Source of the DNA: Geobacillus thermoleovorans
GTDB taxonomy: Bacteria; Bacillota; Bacilli; Bacillales; Anoxybacillaceae
Length of the DNA stretch: 64,000 nt
Assembly (NCBI RefSeq): GCF_001610955.1
Contig: NZ_CP014335.1
Location: 3,171,001-3,235,000, forward strand
Direction: 5' to 3'
Positions within the stretch are counted from its first letter, which is position 1. Every line of letters starts with the position of its first letter. Below the pieces are notes generated by a model. It did not search any database and had not been told where the DNA came from. It saw nothing but the letters and a program-made list of their open reading frames with translations. Of this stretch, positions 1 through 9,675 are shown in pieces. Made by a program: the position numbers and the translations under genes.

Positions 1-722
1 TTTTCGCTCAGCAGCTGCCACAACAGCTCATGGACCGCTATTTCAAGCAATTCCGGAAACGACTCGCGCAAAAACACTTCACACGTTTTCGTATCCGGAT
101 TCCATTCCGCTTGAAGCGCCCGCGCAAGCCGATCCTTCCCGCTCTTTGGAATCGGCAGCACCTTCATGAAGTACGCCCACTCGTCCCCATGTGGAACGAG
201 GCATCCTACTAACACGTCCCCCTCCCTAGCAGACGGAAGCTCCTCCGGCGTCAAAAAACGGACGTACTTTTCTTTTCTGGTCAACAGATCGCGTACAAGG
301 AAACGCCGCTCATCCTCGATATGAATGATCTCGTCAAACGACGGAACCGCCTCGTCCCATCGCTTCAAATGAGTTTGCACTGCTGGACGCCACCGCGTGC
401 GGCGCCGGCTTCTCATATAGGCTGAAAAAATTGTCATCCCTTTGTCATCAACGTGTCTGTGAAAAATCGCCCAGTTCGTCAGCAATAAATTGGCGCTGGT
501 CTCCAGCTCGTTAGGAAGCCCTTGAAATGGAGAACCAGACATCATGAAAGCAAGCTCTTCCTCATATCGCTCTAACGCAAACGAAAACACATCTTGCATA
601 CATTTGGCCACTTCACGGTCAATTAGAGATTCTATCGATACTGCTTCTTTCTTCCCACAACAATGCTTGTACGTTTTCCCACTGCCGCATGGACAAAGAT
701 TGTTTCGCGATGCCTTCACCAT
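1..722 (-). CDS. SEC-C metal-binding domain protein (3' end outside window)
   Basis: The reading frame runs leftward from an ATG at 722 and is still open at base 1, so the C-terminus is missing. The N-terminus carries a SEC-C zinc-binding motif (CPCGSGKTYKHCC, about residues 10-22), the motif found at the end of SecA and in many stand-alone proteins. The rest resembles the gene at 3741-5030 throughout, including a shared KEAVSI-SLIDRE stretch, so the two are paralogues. GTAGGTAG upstream of 722 can serve as ribosome binding site. The cellular role of these stand-alone SEC-C proteins is not established; I infer only metal binding. Confidence 0.85.
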   Translation of the reverse strand, partial: MVKASRNNLCPCGSGKTYKHCCGKKEAVSIESLIDREVAKCMQDVFSFALERYEEELAFMMSGSPFQGLPNELETSANLLLTNWAIFHRHVDDKGMTIFSAYMRSRRRTRWRPAVQTHLKRWDEAVPSFDEIIHIEDERRFLVRDLLTRKEKYVRFLTPEELPSAREGDVLVGCLVPHGDEWAYFMKVLPIPKSGKDRLARALQAEWNPDTKTCEVFLRESFPELLEIAVHELLWQLLSE

Positions 723-818
723 ATAGCTACCTACTTTCTTTGTATCATAGTCATTGAACGTTCTCCCCCTCTACGCTAACGCTCGGGCCAGCTAAACACT
801 TTGGGGAGACATTCACGA

Positions 819-1040
819 TCAACGTGTGATGGAACTGCTTTCAGCAACACATATCGCAAGCACTTTGGGACTTCCGCCGCTCATGTCGAGAACATCGATT
901 CGCATTCCATTTTTTATGCCTAACCAAAATCCTGGTTCTTCACCAAAAGGTGCCCTTGGCTTTTTCAAAACATGCCATATTTCCTTCTCCAAGGAGAAAT
1001 CAGCCAATCCATGATTTTCATGCCGGTTGACACTCCGCAC
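819..1040 (-). CDS. Small hypothetical protein, possibly a gene remnant
   Basis: A 73-codon frame starts with GTG just after TTTAGGAG. The C-terminal two thirds looks protein-like (EIWHVLKKPRAPFGEEP, then a GIKNG..IDVLDMSGG stretch), but the first residues fall inside what looks like a relic transposon right end (1020-1140). This may therefore be the 3' part of a gene whose true start was lost. No family recognised. It lies between two SEC-C genes on the same strand. The rest of 723-1247 shows no other convincing gene. Confidence 0.3.
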   Translation of the reverse strand: MRSVNRHENHGLADFSLEKEIWHVLKKPRAPFGEEPGFWLGIKNGMRIDVLDMSGGSPKVLAICVAESSSITR

Positions 1041-1140
1041 TCCTAAAGGTGTAGGATTCTTGGATCATTCGCGTCCTCATCCGTTTCTCGGTAAAACGAG
1101 AAAAACCCTGCTTCTCAAGCACACGTTATGGTGATGGACC
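1020..1140 (-). mobile_element. Possible IS200/IS605-type right-end (omega-RNA-like) relic
   Basis: Read on the minus strand, the segment ends in AATCCTACACC-TTTA-GGAGTGCGG followed by AGTGTCAAC. This is an imperfect short hairpin with a TTTA loop and a GTGTCAA tail. From memory, such hairpins resemble those closing the 3' end of tnpB-type elements in Firmicutes. No tnpB reading frame survives. Boundaries and identity are inferred from pattern only. Confidence 0.3.
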
Positions 1141-1247
1141 AAAATCCTAAGAATATGAATGACTCTTACCATTGGGCTTGCCTGCATAATGGAGAATCAT
1201 AGAGGCCGAGCCGAGAGAAACAAGCGCCCCGTCATTCATCGGGACGC

Positions 1248-3443
1248 CTACGGCCGGCGAAGCAAACGGGACAACGAGGCAAGCAGGCGCTCTTGAAACG
1301 CAGCCCGTTCTTTCTCCACCTTGTCTGGCCACTCTTGCAGCGCCTGAAGCCACGGCTCTACGTACGGAGAGAAAGACGGCGGATATACGCGGGCAAGATC
1401 GTCCAGCTTGCCGTTGCGATCGGTCGCGGCGACGATATACATGCCCGGCAACAGATGCGGCTCTGCCCGCTTCGGAATGTCCCATGTCACCGTTCGGTTA
1501 TGGGTAAGCCAATCCAGCACCGCCTTCCCCTGTTCCACACGCTTGACGCGGAAAAACGAGAAACCGACGGAAAGGGAAATAGGCAAACCAAACAAACGAG
1601 CAAGCTGCCAAGCCATCAGTTCCTCATCCCCCTTTCCGTTCTCGCCCCTCCATTCATCCAGCAAAGCAAAGCAATGTTCCAATTCGCTTCTGACCTCTTC
1701 CAGCACGGCACCAATAACAGTTCGATGATTCGTTCCATAACGGCGGTCCAGCCAATCGGCCCACTCAAGCAACATATCGAGCGCTCGGCTCACCACTTCC
1801 CATGAAAACGAACTCCATCTTGACGGGATTTGATCGACGATGCATTGTTTCCAGTCTTCTTCTCCTACGTCCTCCCACGATGAAAACGTCCGCCCGGTCA
1901 TATATTCACACACGAGCAAAACCACGGCCCAACACGCCTCTTTGGCCTCTTTTTCTCCGCTCACGATGACTTCGTTATAAAACGCCAATGCGTCATCGGT
2001 AAAATACATCCCTTCCCATTCCGCGCGGATCAACAATGTCTCGGTTCTTTCCGGCCCCATCCATTTCATTTTCCATAAGTCCGAAAGACGATGTGATGAG
2101 CTAAACGGAGATGGGGGCAATCCATAACGGGAGCGAATGGGATTCACTCCGATGAGCACCGGCAAATTGGCTCGTTCTTGCATGTTAAACAAATGGAATT
2201 CATACTCTTTCAGCCACTCATCCACTTCCTGCACACGCCCCTCGCGCGCCATTTCGTGAGGGGTTTTTCCATTCCATTTCTCAAGCGGGGTGTGAAGGGC
2301 TTTTTCCATTTGAACATCCAATCCGGCCATCGTTGCCACCCAAGGGGGAGAGTCTGGGTCTGAATCAATATGAAGCGAAACGTTTTCGATCCCTTTTCGG
2401 CGCAAAACGGCTTCTGTCCCCCGTTTTCGTTCTTTTGGGGAATACCCAAACGCCTGCAGCAGCGACACGAGCTGTTCGGCCGTCCCTTCCTCCTCGGTAG
2501 ACAACACGAGACGCGACCGATGAGCGGATAATGACCCGCCTAATTCAAACACATGAATCGGCTTGGGGGAAATCACTCCGACATAATGGTACACATTGGT
2601 GCACCATGAACCTTCCACTTTCTCCCCATCGTCATGATCAATGTGAGCGCGTCCGATCGAAGCAAGCTTCCTCATCGCCTCAGCGGCTTCCTGGCATTCG
2701 TATTCATACGTCCATCGCGTGCGCTCCTCTTGCACATCGTCCGCCCTCGGAGGATAGCCTGCATCAACGATATCGAGAAAATGTTCAACGGCTACCTTTT
2801 CATACGGCCAATCGGTTTGCGTCAACAAGACGCGAATGTTCTCTTCCGCCCGTTCCACGCCCTTCGGATCCACAATCGATGATACACCGCAAACGTAATA
2901 GCCGCCGTCAAAGGGCTCCAAAAAGGCAAACATGCCGCCCCAAGGGCGCACAACCTCCAATGTCTCGCAATACGGCATGAGAAGTTTCTCGCCCGTCAAC
3001 CGGTCGACCGCCACTCCTCCTTCATCATGCAAATCGACAAATTGCACAAGGCGCGGCACAAGTCGAACCCAGCGGTCCAACATTTCCTTGAGCTCCGGAG
3101 ACAGACGACGCCCTTTTTCCTGTTGAAACCATTCAACGCCGCGCAATCCATTCGGATAACGATGGAGGAAAAAACGCCAAAGCGTCTCAAACACCTTCAA
3201 CTCTTCACGATGATCCTTTTGTTCGATCATTCGGCGAAATGTACGGTTGACCGCTTCGCGTTCATCATAAGACAGCGATTCATCCAAAAACCGCTGCACC
3301 ATTTGCGACAGCTCATATTTTTGGTCAAAAAAGCGGCGCTGCCGCACCCGCTTGATTTCACGCTCCTGCTGTTTGTTCATGCAGCACTTCTTATACTTTT
3401 TCCCGCTTCCGCACGGGCACGGGTCATTTCGGCCGATTGCCAT
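1248..3443 (-). CDS. Large SEC-C motif protein (731 aa)
   Basis: The protein opens with a SEC-C zinc motif (CPCGSGKKYKKCC, residues 8-20) followed by a basic linker. It is much longer than its two neighbours and is mostly soluble and rich in W, E and R. A central stretch near residues 390-420 (LEKWNGKTPHEMAREG) resembles a short module seen in other SEC-C proteins. The start ATG at 3443 is preceded by AGGGAGGATTTTGC, a good ribosome binding site. It is flanked by two other SEC-C genes in the same orientation. The function is unknown. About 300 bases upstream (3444-3740) hold no gene I can support. Confidence 0.85.
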   Translation of the reverse strand: MAIGRNDPCPCGSGKKYKKCCMNKQQEREIKRVRQRRFFDQKYELSQMVQRFLDESLSYDEREAVNRTFRRMIEQKDHREELKVFETLWRFFLHRYPNGLRGVEWFQQEKGRRLSPELKEMLDRWVRLVPRLVQFVDLHDEGGVAVDRLTGEKLLMPYCETLEVVRPWGGMFAFLEPFDGGYYVCGVSSIVDPKGVERAEENIRVLLTQTDWPYEKVAVEHFLDIVDAGYPPRADDVQEERTRWTYEYECQEAAEAMRKLASIGRAHIDHDDGEKVEGSWCTNVYHYVGVISPKPIHVFELGGSLSAHRSRLVLSTEEEGTAEQLVSLLQAFGYSPKERKRGTEAVLRRKGIENVSLHIDSDPDSPPWVATMAGLDVQMEKALHTPLEKWNGKTPHEMAREGRVQEVDEWLKEYEFHLFNMQERANLPVLIGVNPIRSRYGLPPSPFSSSHRLSDLWKMKWMGPERTETLLIRAEWEGMYFTDDALAFYNEVIVSGEKEAKEACWAVVLLVCEYMTGRTFSSWEDVGEEDWKQCIVDQIPSRWSSFSWEVVSRALDMLLEWADWLDRRYGTNHRTVIGAVLEEVRSELEHCFALLDEWRGENGKGDEELMAWQLARLFGLPISLSVGFSFFRVKRVEQGKAVLDWLTHNRTVTWDIPKRAEPHLLPGMYIVAATDRNGKLDDLARVYPPSFSPYVEPWLQALQEWPDKVEKERAAFQERLLASLSRLLRRP

Positions 3444-3740
3444 GCAAAATCCTCCCTTCTAATCATTCCTTTCCAAAACGGCGACCAAGATATTAAAAAC
3501 TGTCGGAATCGCGCACAAAGCCATTTTTCCCAATCCATTATGGATTCGGTCAAAACCGATCGTTCCCCGCCGCTTTTTTTGGAGTTTCACGAATGGAACG
3601 CATTCCATTCCCTGTTTCTACTTATAGAGGGCTTGGGTTGAGCCCAATGATGTTTGAATGAGAGAGCCCTTGTGGAACCGGCTTTCCTTTCTGACGAAAT
3701 GCCGCTGACTTGCGCGCAGCGCCCGTTTTTCTGCCAGCTT

Positions 3741-5030
3741 CTAGATGAATCCCCGATCGGTGAAGATCTCCCACGCTACATCGCGGAGTTCTTTACGCAA
3801 TTCTTTTTCATTCACTTCCTCAAGCAGGCCTTCATTCCGCCACGAACGGATGGCGCGGTCAATATGACGGTTGACTCGCTTCTCGTCCCATCCTTCACGC
3901 ATCAACATCAGATCGATGTCATCGATCCATTCATTGATGCGCGCATCAAGCTCATCCCCTTCCTCTTCGAACCAGTCTTCCTCCCAGTCATCGAGCCATT
4001 CCTCGTCGTCTTCATCATCAACAGCCATCAGGAAAAAATCCAACGCCGCCGATCGCACATCTTCTGGCATCACGTCATACCGATCGGCGATGTCTTCCAC
4101 CTCCGATCCTTCCGCCTTCATCAAATGCCCAGCCACATAGCGGAGCGCCGCCGCGTAGACGGGGACCGAATAAGGGAGGCGGGATGTTTTTCCGCAATAG
4201 ATCGCCCATATGGCGAACGCTTGATTGAGCAGCGCCGCTGGCGCCTCCGGCTCGTTTTCATCGAGCTCGCGAATGACGGCCGCTTGTTTCGGATCATCCC
4301 ATTTGAACTGTTTGGCGAACTGCCAAAGCCACTCCAAGAGCACATCGGAAAGCACAGCGACGAACCGATCGCGCATCCATAAAGCCGATGGCTGACCGCT
4401 CCACTCCCCTTCTTGTTGAATCGCCCGAAGCAATCGATCTTTCCCTGACGCCGGGAGCGGAAACACCGCTGTGAAACACGTGAACACGTCTTGGTACGGC
4501 ACAAGGAAGCCGAACACCACATCTCCTGTTTCGATCACGCTCGGCCATTGATCGGAAGTCAATAAATGAACGATCTTTTCCTCTCCCGTCAACAAATCCC
4601 GGACAACGGGGCGATTGTCGTCATCATAGCCGATGAACTCGCCAAGCGACGGAACGGCTCCTTCCCACCTCTCGATGTGCGCCTGAACGGACGGGCGCCA
4701 CCGCTCCCAATGACGGCTTTTCCGGTAAGCAGAAAAGATCGTTTGTCCTGTTTCATCAACCGGCCAACAAAACAACATCCAGTTCACCGCCATGATCTGC
4801 ACGCCAAGCTCGAGTTCCTCCGGCATCTCATCAAGCGGGAACTGGTCTAAAAGCTCTTCCGCCTCCCTCTCATACCGCTGCAAAACAAACTGACGCATAT
4901 CATTCATGCATTCGATCAACTCGCGGTCAATCAATGACGAAATCGAAACCGCCTCTTTTTTTCCGCAACAATGCTTGTACTTTTTCCCGCTTCCGCACGG
5001 GCATAACGCGTTCCGCGGCGTTTCCGCCAT
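3741..5030 (-). CDS. SEC-C metal-binding domain protein
   Basis: The zinc motif CPCGSGKKYKHCC lies about 9-21 residues from the start at 5030, followed by KEAVSISSLIDRELIECM, nearly as in the paralogue at 1-722. The frame is open from 5057, but I prefer the ATG at 5030: GCAGGTG sits at ribosome-binding distance and the start then matches the paralogue. The C-terminal third is very acidic, including a run of D and E from EDDEEWLDDWEEDWFEEEGDE. A promoter lies upstream at 5077-5103. The role is unknown. It is divergent from the SWIM/SNF2 operon. Confidence 0.85.
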   Translation of the reverse strand: MAETPRNALCPCGSGKKYKHCCGKKEAVSISSLIDRELIECMNDMRQFVLQRYEREAEELLDQFPLDEMPEELELGVQIMAVNWMLFCWPVDETGQTIFSAYRKSRHWERWRPSVQAHIERWEGAVPSLGEFIGYDDDNRPVVRDLLTGEEKIVHLLTSDQWPSVIETGDVVFGFLVPYQDVFTCFTAVFPLPASGKDRLLRAIQQEGEWSGQPSALWMRDRFVAVLSDVLLEWLWQFAKQFKWDDPKQAAVIRELDENEPEAPAALLNQAFAIWAIYCGKTSRLPYSVPVYAAALRYVAGHLMKAEGSEVEDIADRYDVMPEDVRSAALDFFLMAVDDEDDEEWLDDWEEDWFEEEGDELDARINEWIDDIDLMLMREGWDEKRVNRHIDRAIRSWRNEGLLEEVNEKELRKELRDVAWEIFTDRGFI

Positions 5031-5076
5031 ATTCGATGCACCTGCTTTCTTTTCCATTTGGACTTTTTCTATTCCT

Positions 5077-5103
5077 ATTATACCATCATCGATAGACGTT
5101 CAA
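5077..5103 (-). promoter_or_regulatory. Sigma-A-like promoter for the SEC-C gene
   Basis: On the minus strand, TTGAAC (5098-5103) and TATAAT (5077-5082) are separated by 15 bases, a short spacer. The -10 box is perfect and lies about 47 bases before the start at 5030. Confidence 0.5.
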
Positions 5104-5190
5104 CCATCACCAGCTTTCTTTCTATCAAAACGCGTACACGTTCAAAAGCTCGCAATGTCCTTTCATGCCGGCTCGAGAACAGACGCGTTT

Positions 5191-5236
5191 TGTCACATTG
5201 CCCCTCTTTTTTCGACACGCTGTCACATGCTATAAT
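5191..5236 (+). promoter_or_regulatory. Promoter region with a TGTCACAT direct repeat, upstream of SWIM/SNF2
   Basis: A perfect TATAAT (5231-5236) lies 38 bases before the ATG at 5274. The octamer TGTCACAT occurs at 5191-5198 and again at 5221-5228, exactly 30 bases apart, with the second copy touching the -10 box. There is no good -35. The arrangement suggests a regulator bound to a tandem site, but the repeat could be chance. Confidence 0.4.
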
Positions 5237-5273
5237 AGGATGATAAGGAATGGATCGGAAAGGACGGACCGAC

Positions 5274-6917
5274 ATGTTGCAGACCACGATCTCCAAACCG
5301 CTTTTGCGGCAAGCGGCAGAAGAATTGGTGAAAGAATTGCCGTATCCCATTTTCCACAATCTCATTCAAAAAGGACGGGATTTGTCCAGATACGGGTTCG
5401 TCTATAACGTGATGGTCATCAACAGCCATGAAGTGGAAGGGGTCGTGTCTGACAAAACTCCTCATGACGTCATGGTTGATTTGTCCAACGTCACCCGCCG
5501 CCATCGCTGCCCGTGCGGGACGGAAGGGCTGTGTCCACACGTTTTGGCGCTGTTCTTTTATATATACGGCAACGTGTTCGACGTTGGCGAGCTGTTCCGC
5601 CTTTGGAAAAAAGGGCAAATCGGCGCGTTGTGGAAAGAATCCGCTGTCCATGAACCAAAAACGCCTGCTCCAAAACGCGCGGGGAAAACGGCAGGCCTTT
5701 CGATCACAGCCAATGAAACGGTTGAAGATTGGCGGGGCCAGTTCGAGAAACAGTATGAAGACTTTTTCTCCCGCCATCAAAACGGCCAAAACTGGCCGTA
5801 CCGTTTAGCCTTCCAGCTGCTCCCGAAACTTGGCAAAAACGAAGGGAAGCAAGCTGGCGCCCGTCCGTTGCGGGAGCTTCATGCCGCCCTCTTTTTGTTG
5901 GAAAAGCTTCGGCAGTACGGGGAGGCGCAAGGGTGGAACGACGTCGTATTCGCCTCTTACGGACAGTTTTCCTGGCAGCAGGACGTCAACTATGTCGCCG
6001 ACCGCGCCTTTGACGCCTTGGAAAAATTGTCTACTCAATCGCTGCCGCGGTCGCTCAACGCGTTGATTGAACAGACGATTCCGTATGTTCGTGATGTACT
6101 GTTTTTGGACGGAGGGCTGTCATCATTCGGCTATGACTTTTACACAACCGCGTGGGAATCGCTGTTCACCAAGCCCACATGGCGGCAAGAGGAACGAGCC
6201 GAACTCCTTCGGCTCGCCAAAGACCGAGACGACATCCGCGCCGCTATGGCGGCGGCTCATCTTTCCTTTTTGCTTGGCGAAGACGACGAAGCGATGGCGC
6301 TTTACCGCGCGTTCCCCGATCAGGCAGGCTTGTTTTTGGTGGAATGGATGGGGCGATTCATTCAAAACGGCCTCTTGAAACGGTTTGAAGCCGTTTGGGA
6401 AAAAGCGAAGGACGATTGGCCGCTTTATCTTTCCCACATGTCCGACCTCGCCCGGGGAAGTTTTTTGGACGAAGCGGTTCATTTGTTTGAAATGTATGCC
6501 CGCCAACGAAACCGACCGGATGCATGGGAAGATTTTTTGCAGCGAAGCCTTCCGTACAGCGTCAACGAGTACACCAACTTTTTGTATCGGCAAGGACGCT
6601 ACCGGGAAGTCGTGGACCTATTCTTATGGGCGAACATCACCGCTGATGAGCTGCATCCGCAGCTGCTCAAAACATTGCAAGCGCGCGGGACGGATCTTGT
6701 CATGCCGTTATATCATCGGACCGTGATGAGGCGGCTGGAAGAAAAAAACCGGGCGAGCTACCAAAGGGCGGTCCGCCACTTGAAAACGATGCGGGCTCAT
6801 TACCGCTCGATGAAGCGATTCGATCAATGGGAAGCGTATCTTGAACAGCTGCTCGCCAAAACGGCGCGCCTGCGCGCGTTTCATGAAGAATTAAAGAAAG
6901 GAAAACTGCTTCCATGA
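5274..6917 (+). CDS. SWIM zinc-finger domain protein
   Basis: A SWIM motif (CPCGTEGLCPHV, near residues 77-88; C-x-C-x5-C-x-H) identifies the family. The remainder is helical and TPR-like. The ATG at 5274 follows GGAAAGGACGG at proper distance. An upstream in-frame ATG at 5250 has no well-spaced ribosome site. The stop overlaps the start of the SNF2 helicase (ATGA), so the two are translationally coupled. Pairing of a SWIM protein with an SNF2 ATPase is a recurrent arrangement in Bacillaceae; I infer that they form a DNA-associated complex. Confidence 0.9.
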   Translation: MLQTTISKPLLRQAAEELVKELPYPIFHNLIQKGRDLSRYGFVYNVMVINSHEVEGVVSDKTPHDVMVDLSNVTRRHRCPCGTEGLCPHVLALFFYIYGNVFDVGELFRLWKKGQIGALWKESAVHEPKTPAPKRAGKTAGLSITANETVEDWRGQFEKQYEDFFSRHQNGQNWPYRLAFQLLPKLGKNEGKQAGARPLRELHAALFLLEKLRQYGEAQGWNDVVFASYGQFSWQQDVNYVADRAFDALEKLSTQSLPRSLNALIEQTIPYVRDVLFLDGGLSSFGYDFYTTAWESLFTKPTWRQEERAELLRLAKDRDDIRAAMAAAHLSFLLGEDDEAMALYRAFPDQAGLFLVEWMGRFIQNGLLKRFEAVWEKAKDDWPLYLSHMSDLARGSFLDEAVHLFEMYARQRNRPDAWEDFLQRSLPYSVNEYTNFLYRQGRYREVVDLFLWANITADELHPQLLKTLQARGTDLVMPLYHRTVMRRLEEKNRASYQRAVRHLKTMRAHYRSMKRFDQWEAYLEQLLAKTARLRAFHEELKKGKLLP

Positions 6918-9673
6918 AGGCATTGGAGACGATTCAGATTTCCTGCAGATGGAATGAAGAGATTCGATGTTTCGAGCTCTCTGGTTCCACCCATCCCTCA
7001 TCATGGGTTTCGCCTTTATTGGCTTGGCACGAAGAAACCTTTTACGGGACCATGATTGATATCGAAGACGACATCGTGCGGCTGTCGCCGTGGCAAGCGC
7101 TCACTCTGTTCGCGTTGCGTCCGCACTCGCGCTTTTCCGTCATCGAATGGGCGGATGAATTCACCGCCCGATTGGAAGAGTGGGCGAGACACATTTGGAA
7201 TGGGTTGGGGGAACGCCGCTTCCTTCCAGACGCTTCCCTTTGGAAAAACACAGGCGGCGCATGGAGCGAAGCGGGTCGCACCCGCTGGCGCGGCGCGGAT
7301 GACGATCCCGATCCGTTCGTCGCTACATGGCGGTCGCTGGCGATTGCCGACTGGCTGTCGCGCGACCCGGAGCTTCGCGGCATTTGGGGCGAAATCGTTC
7401 GCGCTTATCCATTGATCGCCTCCCCCAGCGGCCAATGGACCGGAACGGAAGACGATTGGCTTGAACAAATCGGCTGGCTCGGCGACCGACCGCCATTTAC
7501 GGTCGGACTGCGCCTTGTCGAGCCGTCCGAGGAAGGCGACGTATGGACGCTTGAAGCGGTGCTAATCGCCGTCGACGACAGCGTCATCGCACCCGCAAGC
7601 GACATTCCGCGCGCTTGGCGCCCATATGAATCATCGATCCAGCGCGCCATTCGCCGCATTTGCGCGATCGTGCCGTGGCTTGACGCCGGGGAGGGTCTGC
7701 GGACGGAACTGTCTAATGAAGAAGCGTGGCGTTTTTTGTCCGAAGACAGCTTAAAGCTCACCGAAGCGGGCGTGCGCCTGCTGCTTCCCGACTGGTGGCA
7801 CGATATCCGCCAGGCGCAGCTGTCGATCAAAGCGAAGCTGTCGCCTTCCGTCAACGCGGAATCATTATTCGGCCTTGAGCGCCTCGCGGACTTTGACTGG
7901 AGGGTGGCGACCAACGGGATTGAGCTGACAGAAGAGGAGTTTGCCGCTTTGGCGGAACAAAAGCGGCGCCTCATCCGCCTGCGCGGCCAATGGCTCATTC
8001 TCGATCCCGCCCTTGTCCGCCGCGCACAGGCGCTCATGGAAAAGGCGAAAAAAGAAGGCGTGCCGATCCACGACATCGTGGCGCAAACGCTGCTTTCGGA
8101 AGCAGAGGAGCGCGAAGAGGCAGCGGACGAATCGATCCCGATCCACATTGACGTCCACGACCAATTCCGGGCGTTTATCCGCCAGCTCCAGCAGCTTGAT
8201 GGATTGCCGAAAGCGAATGTGCCGCCGTCTTTTCACGGCACGCTCCGCCCGTATCAGCAGCGCGGCGTCGACTGGCTCGTCTTTTTGCGCCGATTCGGCT
8301 TTGGCGCCTGCTTGGCCGATGACATGGGGCTTGGCAAAACGGTGCAACTGCTCGCCTATTTGACCTATGTAAAAGAAATGGAGCGGCCGGACACGCCGGC
8401 CTTGCTCATCTGCCCGACCAGCGTGATCGGCAACTGGCAAAAGGAATGCGCCCGCTTCACCCCAGACTTGCGCGTCTACGTGCACCATGGACCGAACCGG
8501 GCGAAAAACGATGCGTTCGTGCAAACGGCAGGCGAGGCCGATCTCGTCATTACGTCTTACAACCTTGCTCATTTGGACCAAGACGATTTAAAACAGATGC
8601 ACTGGCACGTCATTTGCTTGGATGAAGCGCAAAACATTAAAAACGCGCAAACGAAACAAGCGCGCGCCATCCGCCGCTTGAGCGGAAAACATAAAATCGC
8701 CTTATCCGGCACGCCGGTTGAAAACCGTCTCGGCGAACTTTGGAGCATCTTCCACTTCCTCAACCCCGGCTATCTCGGCAGCCGTGCGGAGTTTGAGCGG
8801 CGCTTTGCCGGGCCGATTGAAAAAGAAGGAGATGCCCATAAAAAAGCGGCGCTGCAGACGCTCATCCGCCCATTTCTCTTGCGGCGGACGAAAACGGATG
8901 AAGCGGTTGCGCTCAACTTGCCGGATAAGCTTGAACAAAAAGAATATTGCCCGCTCACGGCCGAACAGGCTGCCTTGTACGAGCAGCTCGTCAACGACAC
9001 ACTCGAACGGGCAAAGGAAGCCAGTCCGTTTGCGCGGCGCGGCTTGATTTTGCAAATGCTAAACGGTGTGAAGCAAATTTGCGACCATCCGGCGCTGTAT
9101 TTGAAAGAACGCCGACCCCGCCAGCTCGTCGAACGGTCGCACAAACTCGAAAAGCTCATCGAACTGATCGAGCAAATTCGCGCCAACGACGAATCGTGCC
9201 TCATCTTCACGCAATATGTGCGAATGGGCGAGATGATCCAAGAACTGCTTTCCGACTTGTTTGATGAGCGGGTGTTGTTTTTGCACGGAGGCGTCCCAAA
9301 ACAAACGCGCGACCGGATGGTGGATGAGTTCCAAGCGAAAAAAGCGCCGATTTTCCTTTTATCGCTCAAAGCCGGCGGCACCGGGCTCAACTTAACAGCG
9401 GCCAACCACGTCATCCATTTCGACCGCTGGTGGAACCCGGCCGTCGAGAACCAGGCGACCGACCGCGCCTACCGCATCGGACAGACGAAATTCGTCCACG
9501 TCCATAAATTGATCACCATCGGGACAATCGAAGAAAAAATTGACGAGATGCTCGAACAAAAGCAAGCGCTCGCTGATGTGATCACCGAAGGCGAGGCGTG
9601 GATCACCGAACTGTCCGATGACGAACTGCGAGACTTGCTCGCCTTATCAGCCGCGGCGAAAGGAGGCGCTTAA
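6914..9673 (+). CDS. SNF2/Rad54-family DEAD/DEAH helicase-like ATPase
   Basis: This 919-residue protein has an N-terminal SNF2-associated region, then the ATPase core. Visible motifs are ADDMGLGKTVQ (motif I, near residue 467), LDEAQNI (motif II, near 567), ALSGTPVENR (motif III), FLLSLKAGGTGLNLT and DRAYRIGQ (motifs V and VI). Such enzymes use ATP to translocate on double-stranded DNA and remodel protein-DNA contacts. It overlaps the SWIM gene by four bases and is followed after two bases by a tiny gene. Confidence 0.95.
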   Translation: MKALETIQISCRWNEEIRCFELSGSTHPSSWVSPLLAWHEETFYGTMIDIEDDIVRLSPWQALTLFALRPHSRFSVIEWADEFTARLEEWARHIWNGLGERRFLPDASLWKNTGGAWSEAGRTRWRGADDDPDPFVATWRSLAIADWLSRDPELRGIWGEIVRAYPLIASPSGQWTGTEDDWLEQIGWLGDRPPFTVGLRLVEPSEEGDVWTLEAVLIAVDDSVIAPASDIPRAWRPYESSIQRAIRRICAIVPWLDAGEGLRTELSNEEAWRFLSEDSLKLTEAGVRLLLPDWWHDIRQAQLSIKAKLSPSVNAESLFGLERLADFDWRVATNGIELTEEEFAALAEQKRRLIRLRGQWLILDPALVRRAQALMEKAKKEGVPIHDIVAQTLLSEAEEREEAADESIPIHIDVHDQFRAFIRQLQQLDGLPKANVPPSFHGTLRPYQQRGVDWLVFLRRFGFGACLADDMGLGKTVQLLAYLTYVKEMERPDTPALLICPTSVIGNWQKECARFTPDLRVYVHHGPNRAKNDAFVQTAGEADLVITSYNLAHLDQDDLKQMHWHVICLDEAQNIKNAQTKQARAIRRLSGKHKIALSGTPVENRLGELWSIFHFLNPGYLGSRAEFERRFAGPIEKEGDAHKKAALQTLIRPFLLRRTKTDEAVALNLPDKLEQKEYCPLTAEQAALYEQLVNDTLERAKEASPFARRGLILQMLNGVKQICDHPALYLKERRPRQLVERSHKLEKLIELIEQIRANDESCLIFTQYVRMGEMIQELLSDLFDERVLFLHGGVPKQTRDRMVDEFQAKKAPIFLLSLKAGGTGLNLTAANHVIHFDRWWNPAVENQATDRAYRIGQTKFVHVHKLITIGTIEEKIDEMLEQKQALADVITEGEAWITELSDDELRDLLALSAAAKGGA

Positions 9674-9675
9674 GC

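Noticed and set aside
3654..4382. 242-codon plus-strand frame
   Set aside because: Antisense to the acidic end of a SEC-C gene; the long open stretch follows from its biased codons.
7405..8148. Minus-strand frame inside the SNF2 gene
   Set aside because: Shadow of a conserved helicase sequence; Ser/Arg-rich and without start signals.
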